The notes: generated by a model from the sequence alone, not told the origin. 16,693 nt of DNA from CAZLIC01 sp964559535 (GCA_964559535.1 CAZLIC010000089.1:1-16693); one strand, 5' to 3'; positions 1 through 8,772 are shown, counted from the first letter of the stretch. Translations and numbers: made by a program.

Positions 1-1452
1 ATCAACGGGCCGATCCCCTATACGCCCGACGGCAACCCGCTGATCGGGCCGATGCCGGGGGTGCCGAATGCGTTCGAGGCCTGCGTGTTCACTTTCGGCA
101 TCTGCCAGGCAGGGGGCGCGGGCAAGGTGCTGGCCGAGTGGGTGACCGAGGGCGGCACCGAGTGGGACATGTGGTCCTGCGACCCGCGGCGGTTCACCGG
201 GTGGGAGGATGACGCCTACTGCGTGGCCAAGGGGCAGGAGGTGTACGGGCATGAATACGGGATGCATTTCCCGATGGCCCGCTGGCCTGCCGCGCCCGAC
301 CGGCGGCTGTCGCCGGTGCATGACCGGGTGAAGGCGCTGGGCGGGGTGATGGCGCCCTATGCCGGGTGGGAGCGGGCGGAGTGGTTTGCCAAGCCGGGCG
401 ATGACCTGAGCTGGGAGGCGACGCAGACCTGGGGGCGCAAGGGCCCGTGGGAGGCGCGGATTGCCGCCGAATGTGCGGCGGTGCGGGATGGGGTGGGGGT
501 GCTGGACCTGCCGGGCTTTACCCGCCTGATGGTGCGAGGGCCGGGGGCGGCGGCCCATGTGGCATCGCTGTCGGCCACCCGGTTGCCGGGGCCGGGGAAG
601 GTGGGGTTGCTGTACTTCCCCGACCATCGCGGGCGGATTGTCACCGAGATGACCTGCATCGTGCATTCCGACAGCGATGTGGGGCTGATCACCGCGGCGG
701 TGGCGCAATCGCATGACGCCGACTGGCTGCGCCGCGGCCTGCCCGAGGGGGTGATGATCGAGGATCACACCGAGGCGGTGAACTGCTTCATCGTGACGGG
801 GCCGAAGGCGCGCGATCTGCTGGCGGGGCTGTGCGATGCCGATCTTTTGGCGCCGTGGCTTTCGGTGCTGGAGGGCGTGCGGTTCGGCGCGGCCGAGGTG
901 GCGCTGCTGCGGGTGTCGTTTGCCGGGGAACTGGGCTGGGAAATCCATGTCGGTCGCGCCGATGCGCCGGCGGTGTACGAGGCGCTCTTGGCCGGGGGGG
1001 CGGTGCCGTTCGGCATGAAGGCGCTAAATTCGATGCGGATCGAGAAGGGGTACCGGGCGTGGAAGGGCGACCTTTCGACCGATTATTCGCTGCTGGAAGG
1101 CGGGCTGGAGCGGTTCGTGGACTGGGGGGGTGAGTTCCCCGGCAAGGCGGCCCTGGCAGCCGAAAAGCAGCGTGGGGTGGCGAAGCGGTTCGTGGCGCTG
1201 AAGGTGGGGACGTGTGATTGTGACCCGCCCTACATGAGCAACGTCTGGCTGGATGGCCGGATCGTGGGCGAGGTGACCAGTGCCGCGATGGGATACCGGG
1301 TGGGGCATGTGGTGGCGCTGGGGATGCTGAAGGCGGATGCGGCGGTGAAGGGGCAGGCGGTCGAGATCGAGGTGTTCGGCGAACGCATTCCGGCCGAGGT
1401 GGCGGGCTTTGGCGCGCAGTGGGATGCCAGGAACGAGCGGTTGAAGGCATGA
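1..1452 (+). CDS. FAD-dependent oxidoreductase with GcvT domain (dimethylglycine/sarcosine dehydrogenase-like), 5'-truncated by window edge
   Basis: The reading frame is open from base 1, so the visible 483 residues are the C-terminal part of a protein that is probably about 810 aa, judging from its paralogue at 2477-4912. Residues 1 to about 75 are the end of the FAD-binding oxidase domain (TPDGNPLIGP, then a Gly-rich GICQAGGAGK stretch). The FAO_M-type connector follows (SPVHDRVKALGG near residue 104). Then come the GcvT folate-binding domain (GVGVLDLPGF near 164, FAGELGWEIHV near 307, MRIEKGYRAWKGD near 345) and a GCV_T C-terminal barrel (GRIVGEVTSAAMGYRVG near 420). Family members oxidatively demethylate N-methyl glycines or related amines and pass the one-carbon unit to tetrahydrofolate. 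The stop overlaps the next start as ATGA, so the two are probably translationally coupled. The substrate is not predictable, and the FAD-attachment region is outside the window. Confidence 0.9.
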   Translation: MNGPIPYTPDGNPLIGPMPGVPNAFEACVFTFGICQAGGAGKVLAEWVTEGGTEWDMWSCDPRRFTGWEDDAYCVAKGQEVYGHEYGMHFPMARWPAAPDRRLSPVHDRVKALGGVMAPYAGWERAEWFAKPGDDLSWEATQTWGRKGPWEARIAAECAAVRDGVGVLDLPGFTRLMVRGPGAAAHVASLSATRLPGPGKVGLLYFPDHRGRIVTEMTCIVHSDSDVGLITAAVAQSHDADWLRRGLPEGVMIEDHTEAVNCFIVTGPKARDLLAGLCDADLLAPWLSVLEGVRFGAAEVALLRVSFAGELGWEIHVGRADAPAVYEALLAGGAVPFGMKALNSMRIEKGYRAWKGDLSTDYSLLEGGLERFVDWGGEFPGKAALAAEKQRGVAKRFVALKVGTCDCDPPYMSNVWLDGRIVGEVTSAAMGYRVGHVVALGMLKADAAVKGQAVEIEVFGERIPAEVAGFGAQWDARNERLKA

Positions 1453-2480
1453 CCCTGCCCGCCACCATGTCGGGCGTGCAGTTGACCGGCCATGGCGGGC
1501 CCGAGGTGCTGGTCTGGCGCGACGACATTCCGGTTCCTCGGCCGGGGCCGGGCGAGGTGCTGGTGCGCGTGCTGGCGGCGGGCGTGAACAGTACCGAGAT
1601 CAACCCGCGGCTGGGCTGGTATGGCGAGGGGCGCGGGGCCGGGTGGTCGGGCGCGATGCGGTTCCCGCGTATCCAGGGGTCGGACCTGTGCGGGCGGATC
1701 GTGGCGCTGGGCGAGGGGGTTCAGGGGTTGCCGGTGGGCGCGCGGGTGATCTGCTCGACGAACCAGCATGAACCGACCGACGAGAACCCGATTGCCTTTG
1801 TGTCGATCGGGTCGGAATTCGACGGGGCCTTTGCGCAGTATTGCGTGGTGAAGGCGCGGCATCTGCAGGATGTGACCGCTTCGCCGCTGACCGACATCGA
1901 GATCGGCGCGATGCCCTGCGCCTATGGCACGGCGCACAACCTGCTGTCGCGGGCGCAGGTGGCGGTGGGCGAGCGGGTGCTGGTGACGGGTGCGTCGGGT
2001 GGTGTCGGCCTTGCGGCGGTGCAACTGGCACTTCTGCGCGGGGCCGAGGTGACGGGGCAGTGCAGCCTGTCGAAATCGGCGCCGCTGCGGGCAATGAACG
2101 CGGGCGTTCTGGCGCGCGACAGCGTGCCGGCGGGGCGCACATTCGACGTGGTGATCGACGTGGTGGGGGGCGGGGGCTGGCAGGGCCGGCTAGACGCGCT
2201 GCGCCCCGGCGGCCGCTACGCCACCAGCGGCGCGGTGGCCGGGCCGATGGGGAAGGGCGACCTGCGCCGCATCTACCTGAACGACCTGACGGTCTATGGT
2301 GCCTCGCACCAGCCGCGCGAGGTGTTCGCCGGGCTGGTCACCATCATCAACACCGCGCGGCTTCGGCCAGTGGTTTCCAAGACCTGTCAGCTGCGCGACA
2401 TCGCGCAGGCACAGGCCGATCTTGAGGCCGGGCGATACCCCGGAAAACTGGTTCTTGTTCCATCGGAGACCTCGCCATGA
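1449..2480 (+). CDS. MDR-family NAD(P)H:quinone oxidoreductase-like dehydrogenase (zinc-free)
   Basis: This 343-aa protein has the medium-chain dehydrogenase/reductase layout. An N-terminal GroES-like domain (GPGEVLVRVLAAGVNSTEI) is followed by a Rossmann domain with the cofactor loop GASGGVG at residues 181-187, and the protein ends in the family-typical PGKLVLVP. The position where zinc alcohol dehydrogenases carry a catalytic Cys (after AAGV) is Asn, and I see no four-Cys structural zinc lobe. It therefore groups with the quinone-reductase/enoyl-reductase branch rather than true alcohol dehydrogenases. I chose ATG 1449 because it forms an ATGA overlap with the upstream stop and has GAGCGG eight bases before it; an in-frame start at 1419 would lie inside the previous gene. 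It sits between two GcvT oxidoreductase genes, so it probably acts on a product or electron acceptor of the same pathway. The substrate is unknown. Confidence 0.88.
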   Translation: MTLPATMSGVQLTGHGGPEVLVWRDDIPVPRPGPGEVLVRVLAAGVNSTEINPRLGWYGEGRGAGWSGAMRFPRIQGSDLCGRIVALGEGVQGLPVGARVICSTNQHEPTDENPIAFVSIGSEFDGAFAQYCVVKARHLQDVTASPLTDIEIGAMPCAYGTAHNLLSRAQVAVGERVLVTGASGGVGLAAVQLALLRGAEVTGQCSLSKSAPLRAMNAGVLARDSVPAGRTFDVVIDVVGGGGWQGRLDALRPGGRYATSGAVAGPMGKGDLRRIYLNDLTVYGASHQPREVFAGLVTIINTARLRPVVSKTCQLRDIAQAQADLEAGRYPGKLVLVPSETSP

Positions 2481-4912
2481 ACGTCCCTTCCCACGCACGC
2501 GCGGTCATCATCGGGGGCGGGATCTCCGGCTGTTCGGTGGCCTATCATCTGGCCAAGGCGGGCTGGACGGACATCGTGCTGCTGGAGCGCAAGCGGCTGA
2601 CCTGCGGCACGACCTGGCATGCGGCGGGTCTGATCGGGCAGTTGCGGGGCAGCGCGAACATGACCCGGCTGGCCAAGTATTCGGCCGATCTGTACCGGCG
2701 GCTGGAGGCCGAGACGGGCGTGCATACGGGGATGCGTCAGGTGGGCTCGATCTCGGTCGCGCTGACGCAGGACCGGATGGAGGAGCTGCGGCGGCAGGCG
2801 ACGGTGGCGCGCATCTTCGATGTCGAGGTGCACGAGATTTCGGCCGCGGACGCCAAGGCACGCTATCCGCACCTGAACATCGACGGCGTGGTGGGGGGCG
2901 TGGCCCTGCCGCTGGACGGGCAGTGCGATCCGGCCAACATCGCCATGGCGCTGGCCAAGGGCGCGCGGATGGCGGGGGCGACGATCCTGGAAGGCGTGCG
3001 GGTGACGGGCGTGTCGCGCGCGGGAGGCCGGGTGACCGGGGTGGACTGGGAACAGGGCGGCGCCACCGGCCACATCGCGGCGGATGTGGTGGTGAACTGC
3101 GGCGGCATGTGGGGGCGAGAGTTGGCGCGCGAGGCGGGTGTCACCGTGCCGCTGCACGCTTGCGAGCATTTCTATCTGGTGACGGAGCCGGTCGAGGGGT
3201 TGGGCCATTTGCCGGTGCTGCGGGTGCCGGATGAATGCGCCTACTACAAATCCGACGCGGGCAAGATGATGGTCGGCTGTTTCGAGCCGAAGGCGAAACC
3301 CTGGGGGATGGAGGGCATCCGCGTGGATTTCGAGTTCGACACGCTGCCCGAGGACTGGGACCACTTCATGCCGATCATGGAGATGGCCACCAACCGACTG
3401 CCGCTGTTCGAGACGGCGGGGGTGCATACGTTTTTCAATGGGCCTGAGAGTTTCACGCCGGATGACCGCTACTATCTGGGCGAGGCACCCGAGCTGGGCG
3501 GGTACTGGGTGGCGGCGGGGTACAATTCCATCGGCATCGTGTCGTCGGGCGGCGCCGGGATGGCGCTGGCGCACTGGATCACCGAAGGCGAGCCGCCGTT
3601 TGACCTGTGGGAAGTGGACATCCGGCGGGCGATGCCGTTCCAGCGCAACCGCCGCTATCTGAAGGAGCGCGTGTCGGAAACGCTGGGCCTGCTCTATGCC
3701 GACCACTGGCCCTACCGGCAGATGGCGACGGCGCGGGGGGTGCGGCGGTCGCCCGTGCACGAACACCTGAAGGCGCGGGGCGCGGTGTTTGGCGAGGTTG
3801 CGGGGTGGGAGCGGGCGAACTGGTTTGCGCAGCCGGGGGGGCCTTCGGAATATGCCTATGGCTGGGGCACTCCCAACTGGTTCGAGAACCAGAAGGCCGA
3901 GCATCTGGCCGTGCGCAACGCGGTCGGGCTGTTCGACATGACCTCCTTCGGCAAGATCAGGGTCGAGGGGCGGGATGCGTGCGCCTTCCTGAACCGCGTC
4001 TGTTCGGCCGAGATGGACGTGGAGACAGGGCGCATCGTCTACACCATGTTCCTGAACGCGCGCGGCGGGATCGAGGCCGACCTGACGGTCACGCGGCTGT
4101 CCGAGACCTCATACTTGCTCGTCGTCGCCGGGGCGATCCTGACGCGCTGCCTGTCCTGGCTGCGGCGGCAGGTGGCGGATGATTTCGCTGTGGTCACCGA
4201 CACGACGGCCAGCGAGGCGGTGTTCTGCCTGATGGGGCCGCAGGCACGCGACGTGATGGCGAAGGTGTCGCCCGATGACCTTGGCAACAACGCCTTCCCT
4301 TTCGGCACCGCGAAGGAAATCGAGGTGGGCATGGGGCTGGCCCGGGCGCATCGCGTGACCTACGTGGGCGAGTTGGGGTGGGAGCTGTATGTCAGCACCG
4401 ACCAGGCGGCGCATGTGTTCGAGGCCATCATCGAGGCCGCGCCCGAGGTGAAGCTGTGCGGGCTGCATGCGCTGGACAGCTGCCGCATCGAGAAGGCCTT
4501 CCGCCACTGGGGGCATGACATCACCGACGAGGATCATGTGCTGGAGGCAGGGCTGGGCTTTTCGGTGAAAACCGCGAAGCCGGATTTCATCGGGCGCGAG
4601 GCGGTGCTGCGCAAGAAACAGGCGGGGCTGGCGCGGCGGCTGCTGCAGTTCCGCGTGCAGGACCCCGAGGTGATGCTGTTCCACAACGAGGCAGTGATGC
4701 GCGACGGGCGGATCGTCGGGCCGGTGACAAGCGCGGCCTACGGGCACCATCTGGGGGGCGCGGTGGGGCTGGGCTATGTGCCTTGCGAAGGCGAAAGCGC
4801 CGAAGAGACGCTGGGCGCGACTTATGAGTTGGAGGTGGCGGGCAAGCGGGTGCCGGTGATCGCTTCGCTGGCGCCGATGTACGATCCGAAATCGGAAAGG
4901 GTGAAGGCATGA
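2477..4912 (+). CDS. FAD-dependent oxidoreductase with GcvT domain (dimethylglycine/sarcosine dehydrogenase family), complete
   Basis: This complete 811-aa protein has the full DMGDH/SARDH architecture. A Rossmann FAD motif GGGISG lies at residues 13-18 and E37 at the end of the second strand suits FAD ribose binding. The motif TTWHAAG (45-51) carries His48, equivalent to the His that holds FAD covalently in mitochondrial dimethylglycine and sarcosine dehydrogenases. The FAO_M connector spans about 380-433, GcvT about 437-705 (YVGELGWELYV near 631, SCRIEKAFRHWGHD near 667) and the GcvT C-terminal barrel about 715-808 (GRIVGPVTSAAYG near 743). Family chemistry is oxidative N-demethylation with transfer of methylene to tetrahydrofolate. 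The start overlaps the previous stop as ATGA and is preceded by GGAGA at seven bases. It is a paralogue of the gene at 1-1452 with the same domains but clearly divergent sequence, so the two probably act on different substrates or successive methyl groups. Confidence 0.93.
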   Translation: MNVPSHARAVIIGGGISGCSVAYHLAKAGWTDIVLLERKRLTCGTTWHAAGLIGQLRGSANMTRLAKYSADLYRRLEAETGVHTGMRQVGSISVALTQDRMEELRRQATVARIFDVEVHEISAADAKARYPHLNIDGVVGGVALPLDGQCDPANIAMALAKGARMAGATILEGVRVTGVSRAGGRVTGVDWEQGGATGHIAADVVVNCGGMWGRELAREAGVTVPLHACEHFYLVTEPVEGLGHLPVLRVPDECAYYKSDAGKMMVGCFEPKAKPWGMEGIRVDFEFDTLPEDWDHFMPIMEMATNRLPLFETAGVHTFFNGPESFTPDDRYYLGEAPELGGYWVAAGYNSIGIVSSGGAGMALAHWITEGEPPFDLWEVDIRRAMPFQRNRRYLKERVSETLGLLYADHWPYRQMATARGVRRSPVHEHLKARGAVFGEVAGWERANWFAQPGGPSEYAYGWGTPNWFENQKAEHLAVRNAVGLFDMTSFGKIRVEGRDACAFLNRVCSAEMDVETGRIVYTMFLNARGGIEADLTVTRLSETSYLLVVAGAILTRCLSWLRRQVADDFAVVTDTTASEAVFCLMGPQARDVMAKVSPDDLGNNAFPFGTAKEIEVGMGLARAHRVTYVGELGWELYVSTDQAAHVFEAIIEAAPEVKLCGLHALDSCRIEKAFRHWGHDITDEDHVLEAGLGFSVKTAKPDFIGREAVLRKKQAGLARRLLQFRVQDPEVMLFHNEAVMRDGRIVGPVTSAAYGHHLGGAVGLGYVPCEGESAEETLGATYELEVAGKRVPVIASLAPMYDPKSERVKA

Positions 4913-5733
4913 CTCTAGCAGCGCGGCATCAGGCGTTCTGGGACCTGCACCAGTCGGGCTGTTTCGTGATCCCGAACCCTTGGGATGCGGGGACGGCGCG
5001 GATGTGTGCGGCGCTGGGGGCGAAGGCTTTGGCGACAAGTTCGGCGGCGCATGCCTTCACGCTGGGGCGGCCGGACATGGGCGTGACCCGCGACGAGGCG
5101 CTGGCGCATGCCGAGGCGATTGTGGCGGCGACGGACCTGCCGGTGTCAGGTGATTTCGAGGGCGGGTTCGGTGAAGCGCCCGAGGTGGTGGCCGAGACGG
5201 TGCGGCTGGGGGCCGAAGTGGGGCTGTCGGGGTTGTCGATCGAGGATACGGCGGCGGACAAGTCGTCCTATGCCTTTGACCTGGCGGTGGAACGGGTTCG
5301 GGCAGGGGTGGCGGCGGCGCGGGCGCTGGGGCGGCGGTTCGTGTTTTGCGCGCGGGCGGATGGGGTGATGAACGGCACCTATGGGCTGGACGAGGGCATC
5401 GGGCGGCTGCAGGCGTTTCAGGCTGCGGGGGCGGACCTGTTGTATCTGCCGGTGCCGCCGGGGCGGGACGAGCTGGCGCAGGTGCTGGCCGCGGTGACCG
5501 CGCCGGTGAACGCGCTGGCGGCGGGGCCGTTGCGGGGGCTGACGGTGGGCGAGATGGCGGCGATGGGGGTGCGACGCATTTCCACCGGCAGCCAGATTGC
5601 GCGGGTGGCGCATGGCGCCGTTCGCGGGGCACTGGCGGCGATGCTGGGCGAGGGGTCGTTTGCACCGCTGATGGCGGCGGCATCGGGGAATGACATTGAT
5701 GCGCTGTTGGCGCAGGGAGCAGGACATGGCTGA
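4909..5733 (+). CDS. isocitrate lyase/phosphoenolpyruvate mutase-family protein
   Basis: This 274-aa protein is a TIM-barrel member of the ICL/PEP mutase superfamily. Visible motifs are IPNPWDAG (about 22-29), SGDFEGGFG (80-88, at the metal-binding loop where better-known members read ADxDxGFG), LSIEDT (109-114) and CARADG (147-152). The KKCGH-type catalytic Cys loop of isocitrate and methylisocitrate lyases is absent. True isocitrate lyase activity is therefore unlikely; a C-C lyase, a decarboxylase or another activity on a 2-oxo- or hydroxy-acid remains possible. The start is fixed by an ATGA overlap with the upstream gene and by AAAGGG seven bases ahead. Its place in the operon suggests it handles the carbon skeleton left after demethylation, but that is inference. 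The family call is firm, the reaction is not. Confidence 0.85.
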   Translation: MTLAARHQAFWDLHQSGCFVIPNPWDAGTARMCAALGAKALATSSAAHAFTLGRPDMGVTRDEALAHAEAIVAATDLPVSGDFEGGFGEAPEVVAETVRLGAEVGLSGLSIEDTAADKSSYAFDLAVERVRAGVAAARALGRRFVFCARADGVMNGTYGLDEGIGRLQAFQAAGADLLYLPVPPGRDELAQVLAAVTAPVNALAAGPLRGLTVGEMAAMGVRRISTGSQIARVAHGAVRGALAAMLGEGSFAPLMAAASGNDIDALLAQGAGHG

Positions 5734-7288
5734 GATCGACACGGTGGACGAGGCCTGCGCACCGGCGCGCGCGCGGGTGCGGGGCGGACGGGCGGCACGG
5801 GTGGCCGAACGGGCGGCGCCGCTGTCCGAGGCGATGCGGCCGGTGCGGCCGGGGATGCCGGGCGGGCAGTACAATCCGCTGACCCAGGCCGGGATGGCGC
5901 GCATCCATGCGGCGGCGCTGGACGCGCTGGAGCAGATTGGCCTCAGCCAGGCGCCGCCTTCGGGGGTGGAACTGCTGACCGGGGCGGGGGCGGTGCTGGG
6001 CGATGACGGGCGCATCCGGTTTCCGCGCGCGCTGGTCGAGGACATGCTGGCGGTGGCGGCACGCGACATCACACTGTTCGCGCGCGACCCGAAGTTCGAC
6101 CTGCACCTGACGGGCACCAACGTGCACTACGGCACGGCAGGCGCGGCGGTGCATGTGGTGGACCCGTTCACCAACGAATACCGCGAATCGACCGCGCAAG
6201 ACCTGTACGATGCCGCGCGGCTGGTGGAACATCTGGACAACGTGCACTTCTTCCAGCGCATCTGCGTGTGCCGCGATGTGGTGGACAACTTCGACATGGA
6301 CGTGAACACGCTGTACGGCGCGCTTGCCGGGACGCGGAAGCATGTGGGTACGAGCTTCAGCGATCCGTCTCATGTGAAGGGGTGTTTCGACCTGATCCAC
6401 ATGGTGGCGGGCGGTGAGGAGGCCTGGCGAGGGCGGCCGTTCGTCAGCAATTCCAACTGTTTCGTCGTGCCGCCGATGAAGTTTGCCGAGGAAAGCTGCA
6501 TCACCATGGAGGCTTGCATTCGCGCAGGGATGCCCATGCTGCTGCTGAGTGCCGGGCAGGCGGGGGCGACGGCGCCTGCGCCCATTGCGCTGGCCATTGT
6601 GCAGGCGGTGGCCGAGTGCCTGGCGGGCGTGGTCTATGTGAACGCGATCCGGCCGGGGGCACCGGCGATATTCGGCACCTGGCCCTTTGTGAGCGACCTG
6701 CGCACCGGCGCCATGTCGGGTGGCAGCGCGGAGCAGGCTTTGTTGACCGCGGGTTGCGCGCAGATGCACCGGTTTTATGGCCTGCCGGGGGGGGCGGCGT
6801 CGGGCATCAGCGACAGCAAGCTGCCCGACATGCAGGCCGGGTGGGAGCAGGGGATCACCAATGTTCTGGCTGGCCTTGCCGGGCTGAACATGTGCTATGA
6901 GGCGGTGGGGATGCATGCGTCCCTGCTGGGCTTCTGCCATGAATCGCTGGTTCTGGGCGATGACCTGCTGGGCCAGACGATGCGCTGCGTGCGGGGGATC
7001 GAGGTGACCGAGGACAAGGTTTCCATCGAGGCGATGAAGGAAGTCTGCTTGGGCGGGCCCGGCCACTATCTGGGGTCGGAACAGACGCTGGGGCTGATGC
7101 AGACCGAGTATGTGTACCCCGCTGTCGGCAACCGCATGTCGCCCAAAGAGTGGAAGGAAGCCGGGCAGCCGCTGCTTCTGGACAAGGCGCGGGCGCGGAA
7201 AGAGGCGATCTGGGCAAAGGCTGGCAACTGCGTGCCGCCCGATGTGGACGCCGCGATCCGTTCACAATTCAACATTCACTTCCAGTGA
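5726..7288 (+). CDS. trimethylamine methyltransferase (MttB) superfamily protein, non-pyrrolysine type
   Basis: This 520-aa protein belongs to the MttB superfamily. Typical landmarks are GATAP (280-284), a following NPGAP-like IRPGAPAIFGTWPF segment, RTGAMSGGSAEQ, and SDSKLPDMQAGWEQ from residue 362. Classical MttB uses an in-frame amber codon read as pyrrolysine; here the frame runs uninterrupted, so this is one of the non-Pyl relatives. Characterised examples such as MtgB demethylate glycine betaine and related quaternary amines onto a corrinoid protein. No corrinoid-binding protein, methyl-THF methyltransferase or RamA-type activator is in the window, so partners must lie elsewhere if it works that way. 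The first about 45 residues are Ala/Arg/Glu-rich and probably flexible. I chose ATG 5726, overlapping the upstream gene by 8 bases, because GGGAG lies just ahead. An in-frame start at 5690 is less likely. Confidence 0.88.
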   Translation: MAEIDTVDEACAPARARVRGGRAARVAERAAPLSEAMRPVRPGMPGGQYNPLTQAGMARIHAAALDALEQIGLSQAPPSGVELLTGAGAVLGDDGRIRFPRALVEDMLAVAARDITLFARDPKFDLHLTGTNVHYGTAGAAVHVVDPFTNEYRESTAQDLYDAARLVEHLDNVHFFQRICVCRDVVDNFDMDVNTLYGALAGTRKHVGTSFSDPSHVKGCFDLIHMVAGGEEAWRGRPFVSNSNCFVVPPMKFAEESCITMEACIRAGMPMLLLSAGQAGATAPAPIALAIVQAVAECLAGVVYVNAIRPGAPAIFGTWPFVSDLRTGAMSGGSAEQALLTAGCAQMHRFYGLPGGAASGISDSKLPDMQAGWEQGITNVLAGLAGLNMCYEAVGMHASLLGFCHESLVLGDDLLGQTMRCVRGIEVTEDKVSIEAMKEVCLGGPGHYLGSEQTLGLMQTEYVYPAVGNRMSPKEWKEAGQPLLLDKARARKEAIWAKAGNCVPPDVDAAIRSQFNIHFQ

Positions 7289-7296
7289 GGTGGGCC

Positions 7297-8727
7297 ATGG
7301 CTTACGAAAACTTGCAGAAATTCTACATCAACGGGGCCTGGGTCGCGCCGTTGTCATCGGACCGGATGGGGGTGGAAAACCCCGCCACCGAAGAGATCGT
7401 GGGCGAGGTGGCGCTGGGGTCCACGGCGGATGCCGACCGTGCGGTGGCCGCGGCGCGCGCGGCCTTTGACGCCTGGACGGTGGTGCCGGTGGCCGAGCGC
7501 ATCGCGTTGGTCGAGCGCATCCTCGAGGAATACAACGCCCGCTACGAGGACTTCGCGCAGGCGATGAGCACCGAGATGGGCGCGCCGATTTCCTGGGCGC
7601 GGGCGGCGCAGGCCTGGGCGGGCCAGGTGCACATCGAAAGCACCATCAAGGCCGGGAAAGACTTCCACTGGGAAGAGATGCGCGGCTCGACGAAGATCAT
7701 CCGCGAGGGGATTGGCGTGTGCCTGCTGATCACGCCGTGGAACTGGCCGATGAACCAGATCGCCTGCAAGGTGGCCCCGGCGCTGATTGCGGGTTGCACC
7801 ATGGTGCTGAAGCCCAGCGAGATTGCACCGCTGTCGGGCATCCTGTTTGCCGAGGTGTGCCATGCCGCGGGTGTGCCCGCGGGCGTGTTCAACCTGGTGA
7901 ACGGCATGGGGCCGGTGATCGGTGCGCATATGGCAGCGCATCCGCAGGTGGACATGGTGTCGTTCACCGGGTCTACCCGGGCGGGCACGCAGGTGGCAGC
8001 ACTGGCCGCACCGACGGCCAAGCGGGTGGCGCAGGAGATGGGCGGCAAGTCGCCCAATATCATCCTGCCGACGGCCGACCTGGCGGCAGCGGTGGCGGCG
8101 GGGGTCGAGGGTTGCTTTGGCAACACCGGGCAATCCTGCGACGCGCCGACGCGCATGTTCGTGCCGCGCGACCGCCATGCCGAGGCGCTGGAGGCCGCGA
8201 AGGCCGCGGCCGATGCCGTGGTCGTGGGCGACCCGCGCGACGAGGCGACCACGATGGGGCCGCTGGTCAGCAAGATCCAGTTCGACAAGGTGCAAAAGCT
8301 GATCGCGGCGGGCATTGCCGAGGGCGCCACGCTGGTCTGCGGCGGCGAGGGGCGGCCTGCCGGAATGAACCGCGGCTGGTTCGTGAAGCCCACGATCTTT
8401 GGCGATGTGACCAACGAGATGACCATTTCGCGCGAGGAAATCTTCGGGCCTGTGCTGTCGATCCTGCCCTATGATTCCGTCGACCATGCGGTGACCATGG
8501 CGAACGACACGCCCTATGGGTTGGCCGCCTACATTGCCGGGCCCGTCGAGGATGCGCGTCCGGTGGCGCGTCGCCTGCGGGCGGGGACGGTGAACCTGAA
8601 TTATCCGGCCTGGGACACCTTTGCGCCTTTCGGCGGCTACAAGCAGTCGGGCAACGGGCGCGAATATGCCGATTGGGCGATCCATGACTTCTGTGAGGTC
8701 AAGGGCGTGGTCGGCTGGGGCGCGTGA
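7297..8727 (+). CDS. aldehyde dehydrogenase family protein (NAD(P)+-dependent)
   Basis: This 476-aa protein is a complete class of ALDH fold of usual length. It shows PWNWP with the oxyanion Asn at residue 149, the cofactor segment FTGSTRAG, the general-base Glu247 in QEMGGKSPN, and the nucleophile Cys281 in GNTGQSCDAP. EEIFGPVL and the substrate-loop FGGYKQSGNGRE lie near the C terminus. It should oxidise an aldehyde to an acid in the cytoplasm. Candidates in this setting are a semialdehyde or an aldehyde released from the methylated amine, but the substrate cannot be assigned. I chose ATG 7297, eight bases after the mttB-like stop, because GAGG sits six bases before it; the same frame is open further upstream but there it lies inside the previous gene. 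A strong GC hairpin lies just after its stop. Confidence 0.93.
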   Translation: MAYENLQKFYINGAWVAPLSSDRMGVENPATEEIVGEVALGSTADADRAVAAARAAFDAWTVVPVAERIALVERILEEYNARYEDFAQAMSTEMGAPISWARAAQAWAGQVHIESTIKAGKDFHWEEMRGSTKIIREGIGVCLLITPWNWPMNQIACKVAPALIAGCTMVLKPSEIAPLSGILFAEVCHAAGVPAGVFNLVNGMGPVIGAHMAAHPQVDMVSFTGSTRAGTQVAALAAPTAKRVAQEMGGKSPNIILPTADLAAAVAAGVEGCFGNTGQSCDAPTRMFVPRDRHAEALEAAKAAADAVVVGDPRDEATTMGPLVSKIQFDKVQKLIAAGIAEGATLVCGGEGRPAGMNRGWFVKPTIFGDVTNEMTISREEIFGPVLSILPYDSVDHAVTMANDTPYGLAAYIAGPVEDARPVARRLRAGTVNLNYPAWDTFAPFGGYKQSGNGREYADWAIHDFCEVKGVVGWGA

Positions 8728-8733
8728 TCGGGA

Positions 8734-8757
8734 CGCGGCCCCTTTGGCGGGGCCGCG
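8734..8757 (+). terminator. GC hairpin between ALDH and dehydrogenase genes (possible terminator or RNA-processing stem)
   Basis: There is a perfect 9-bp stem, CGCGGCCCC (8734-8742) and GGGGCCGCG (8749-8757), with the 6-base loop TTTGGC, starting seven bases after the ALDH stop. The bases after it are ACGACCTTGG with no T-run, so it is not a canonical intrinsic terminator. It could terminate weakly, stabilise the upstream mRNA, or merely lower expression of the last gene. Confidence 0.5.
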
Positions 8758-8772
8758 ACGACCTTGGGGGGA

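Noticed and set aside
5057..7066. A 669-codon minus-strand open frame opposite the ICL-like and MttB-like genes
   Set aside because: The product is Arg/His/Pro/Gln-rich without motifs, spans two well-supported plus-strand genes, and is expected from the high-GC code.
5726..7288. Possible pyrrolysine-containing MttB
   Set aside because: The frame reads through with no internal amber codon from start to its TGA stop.
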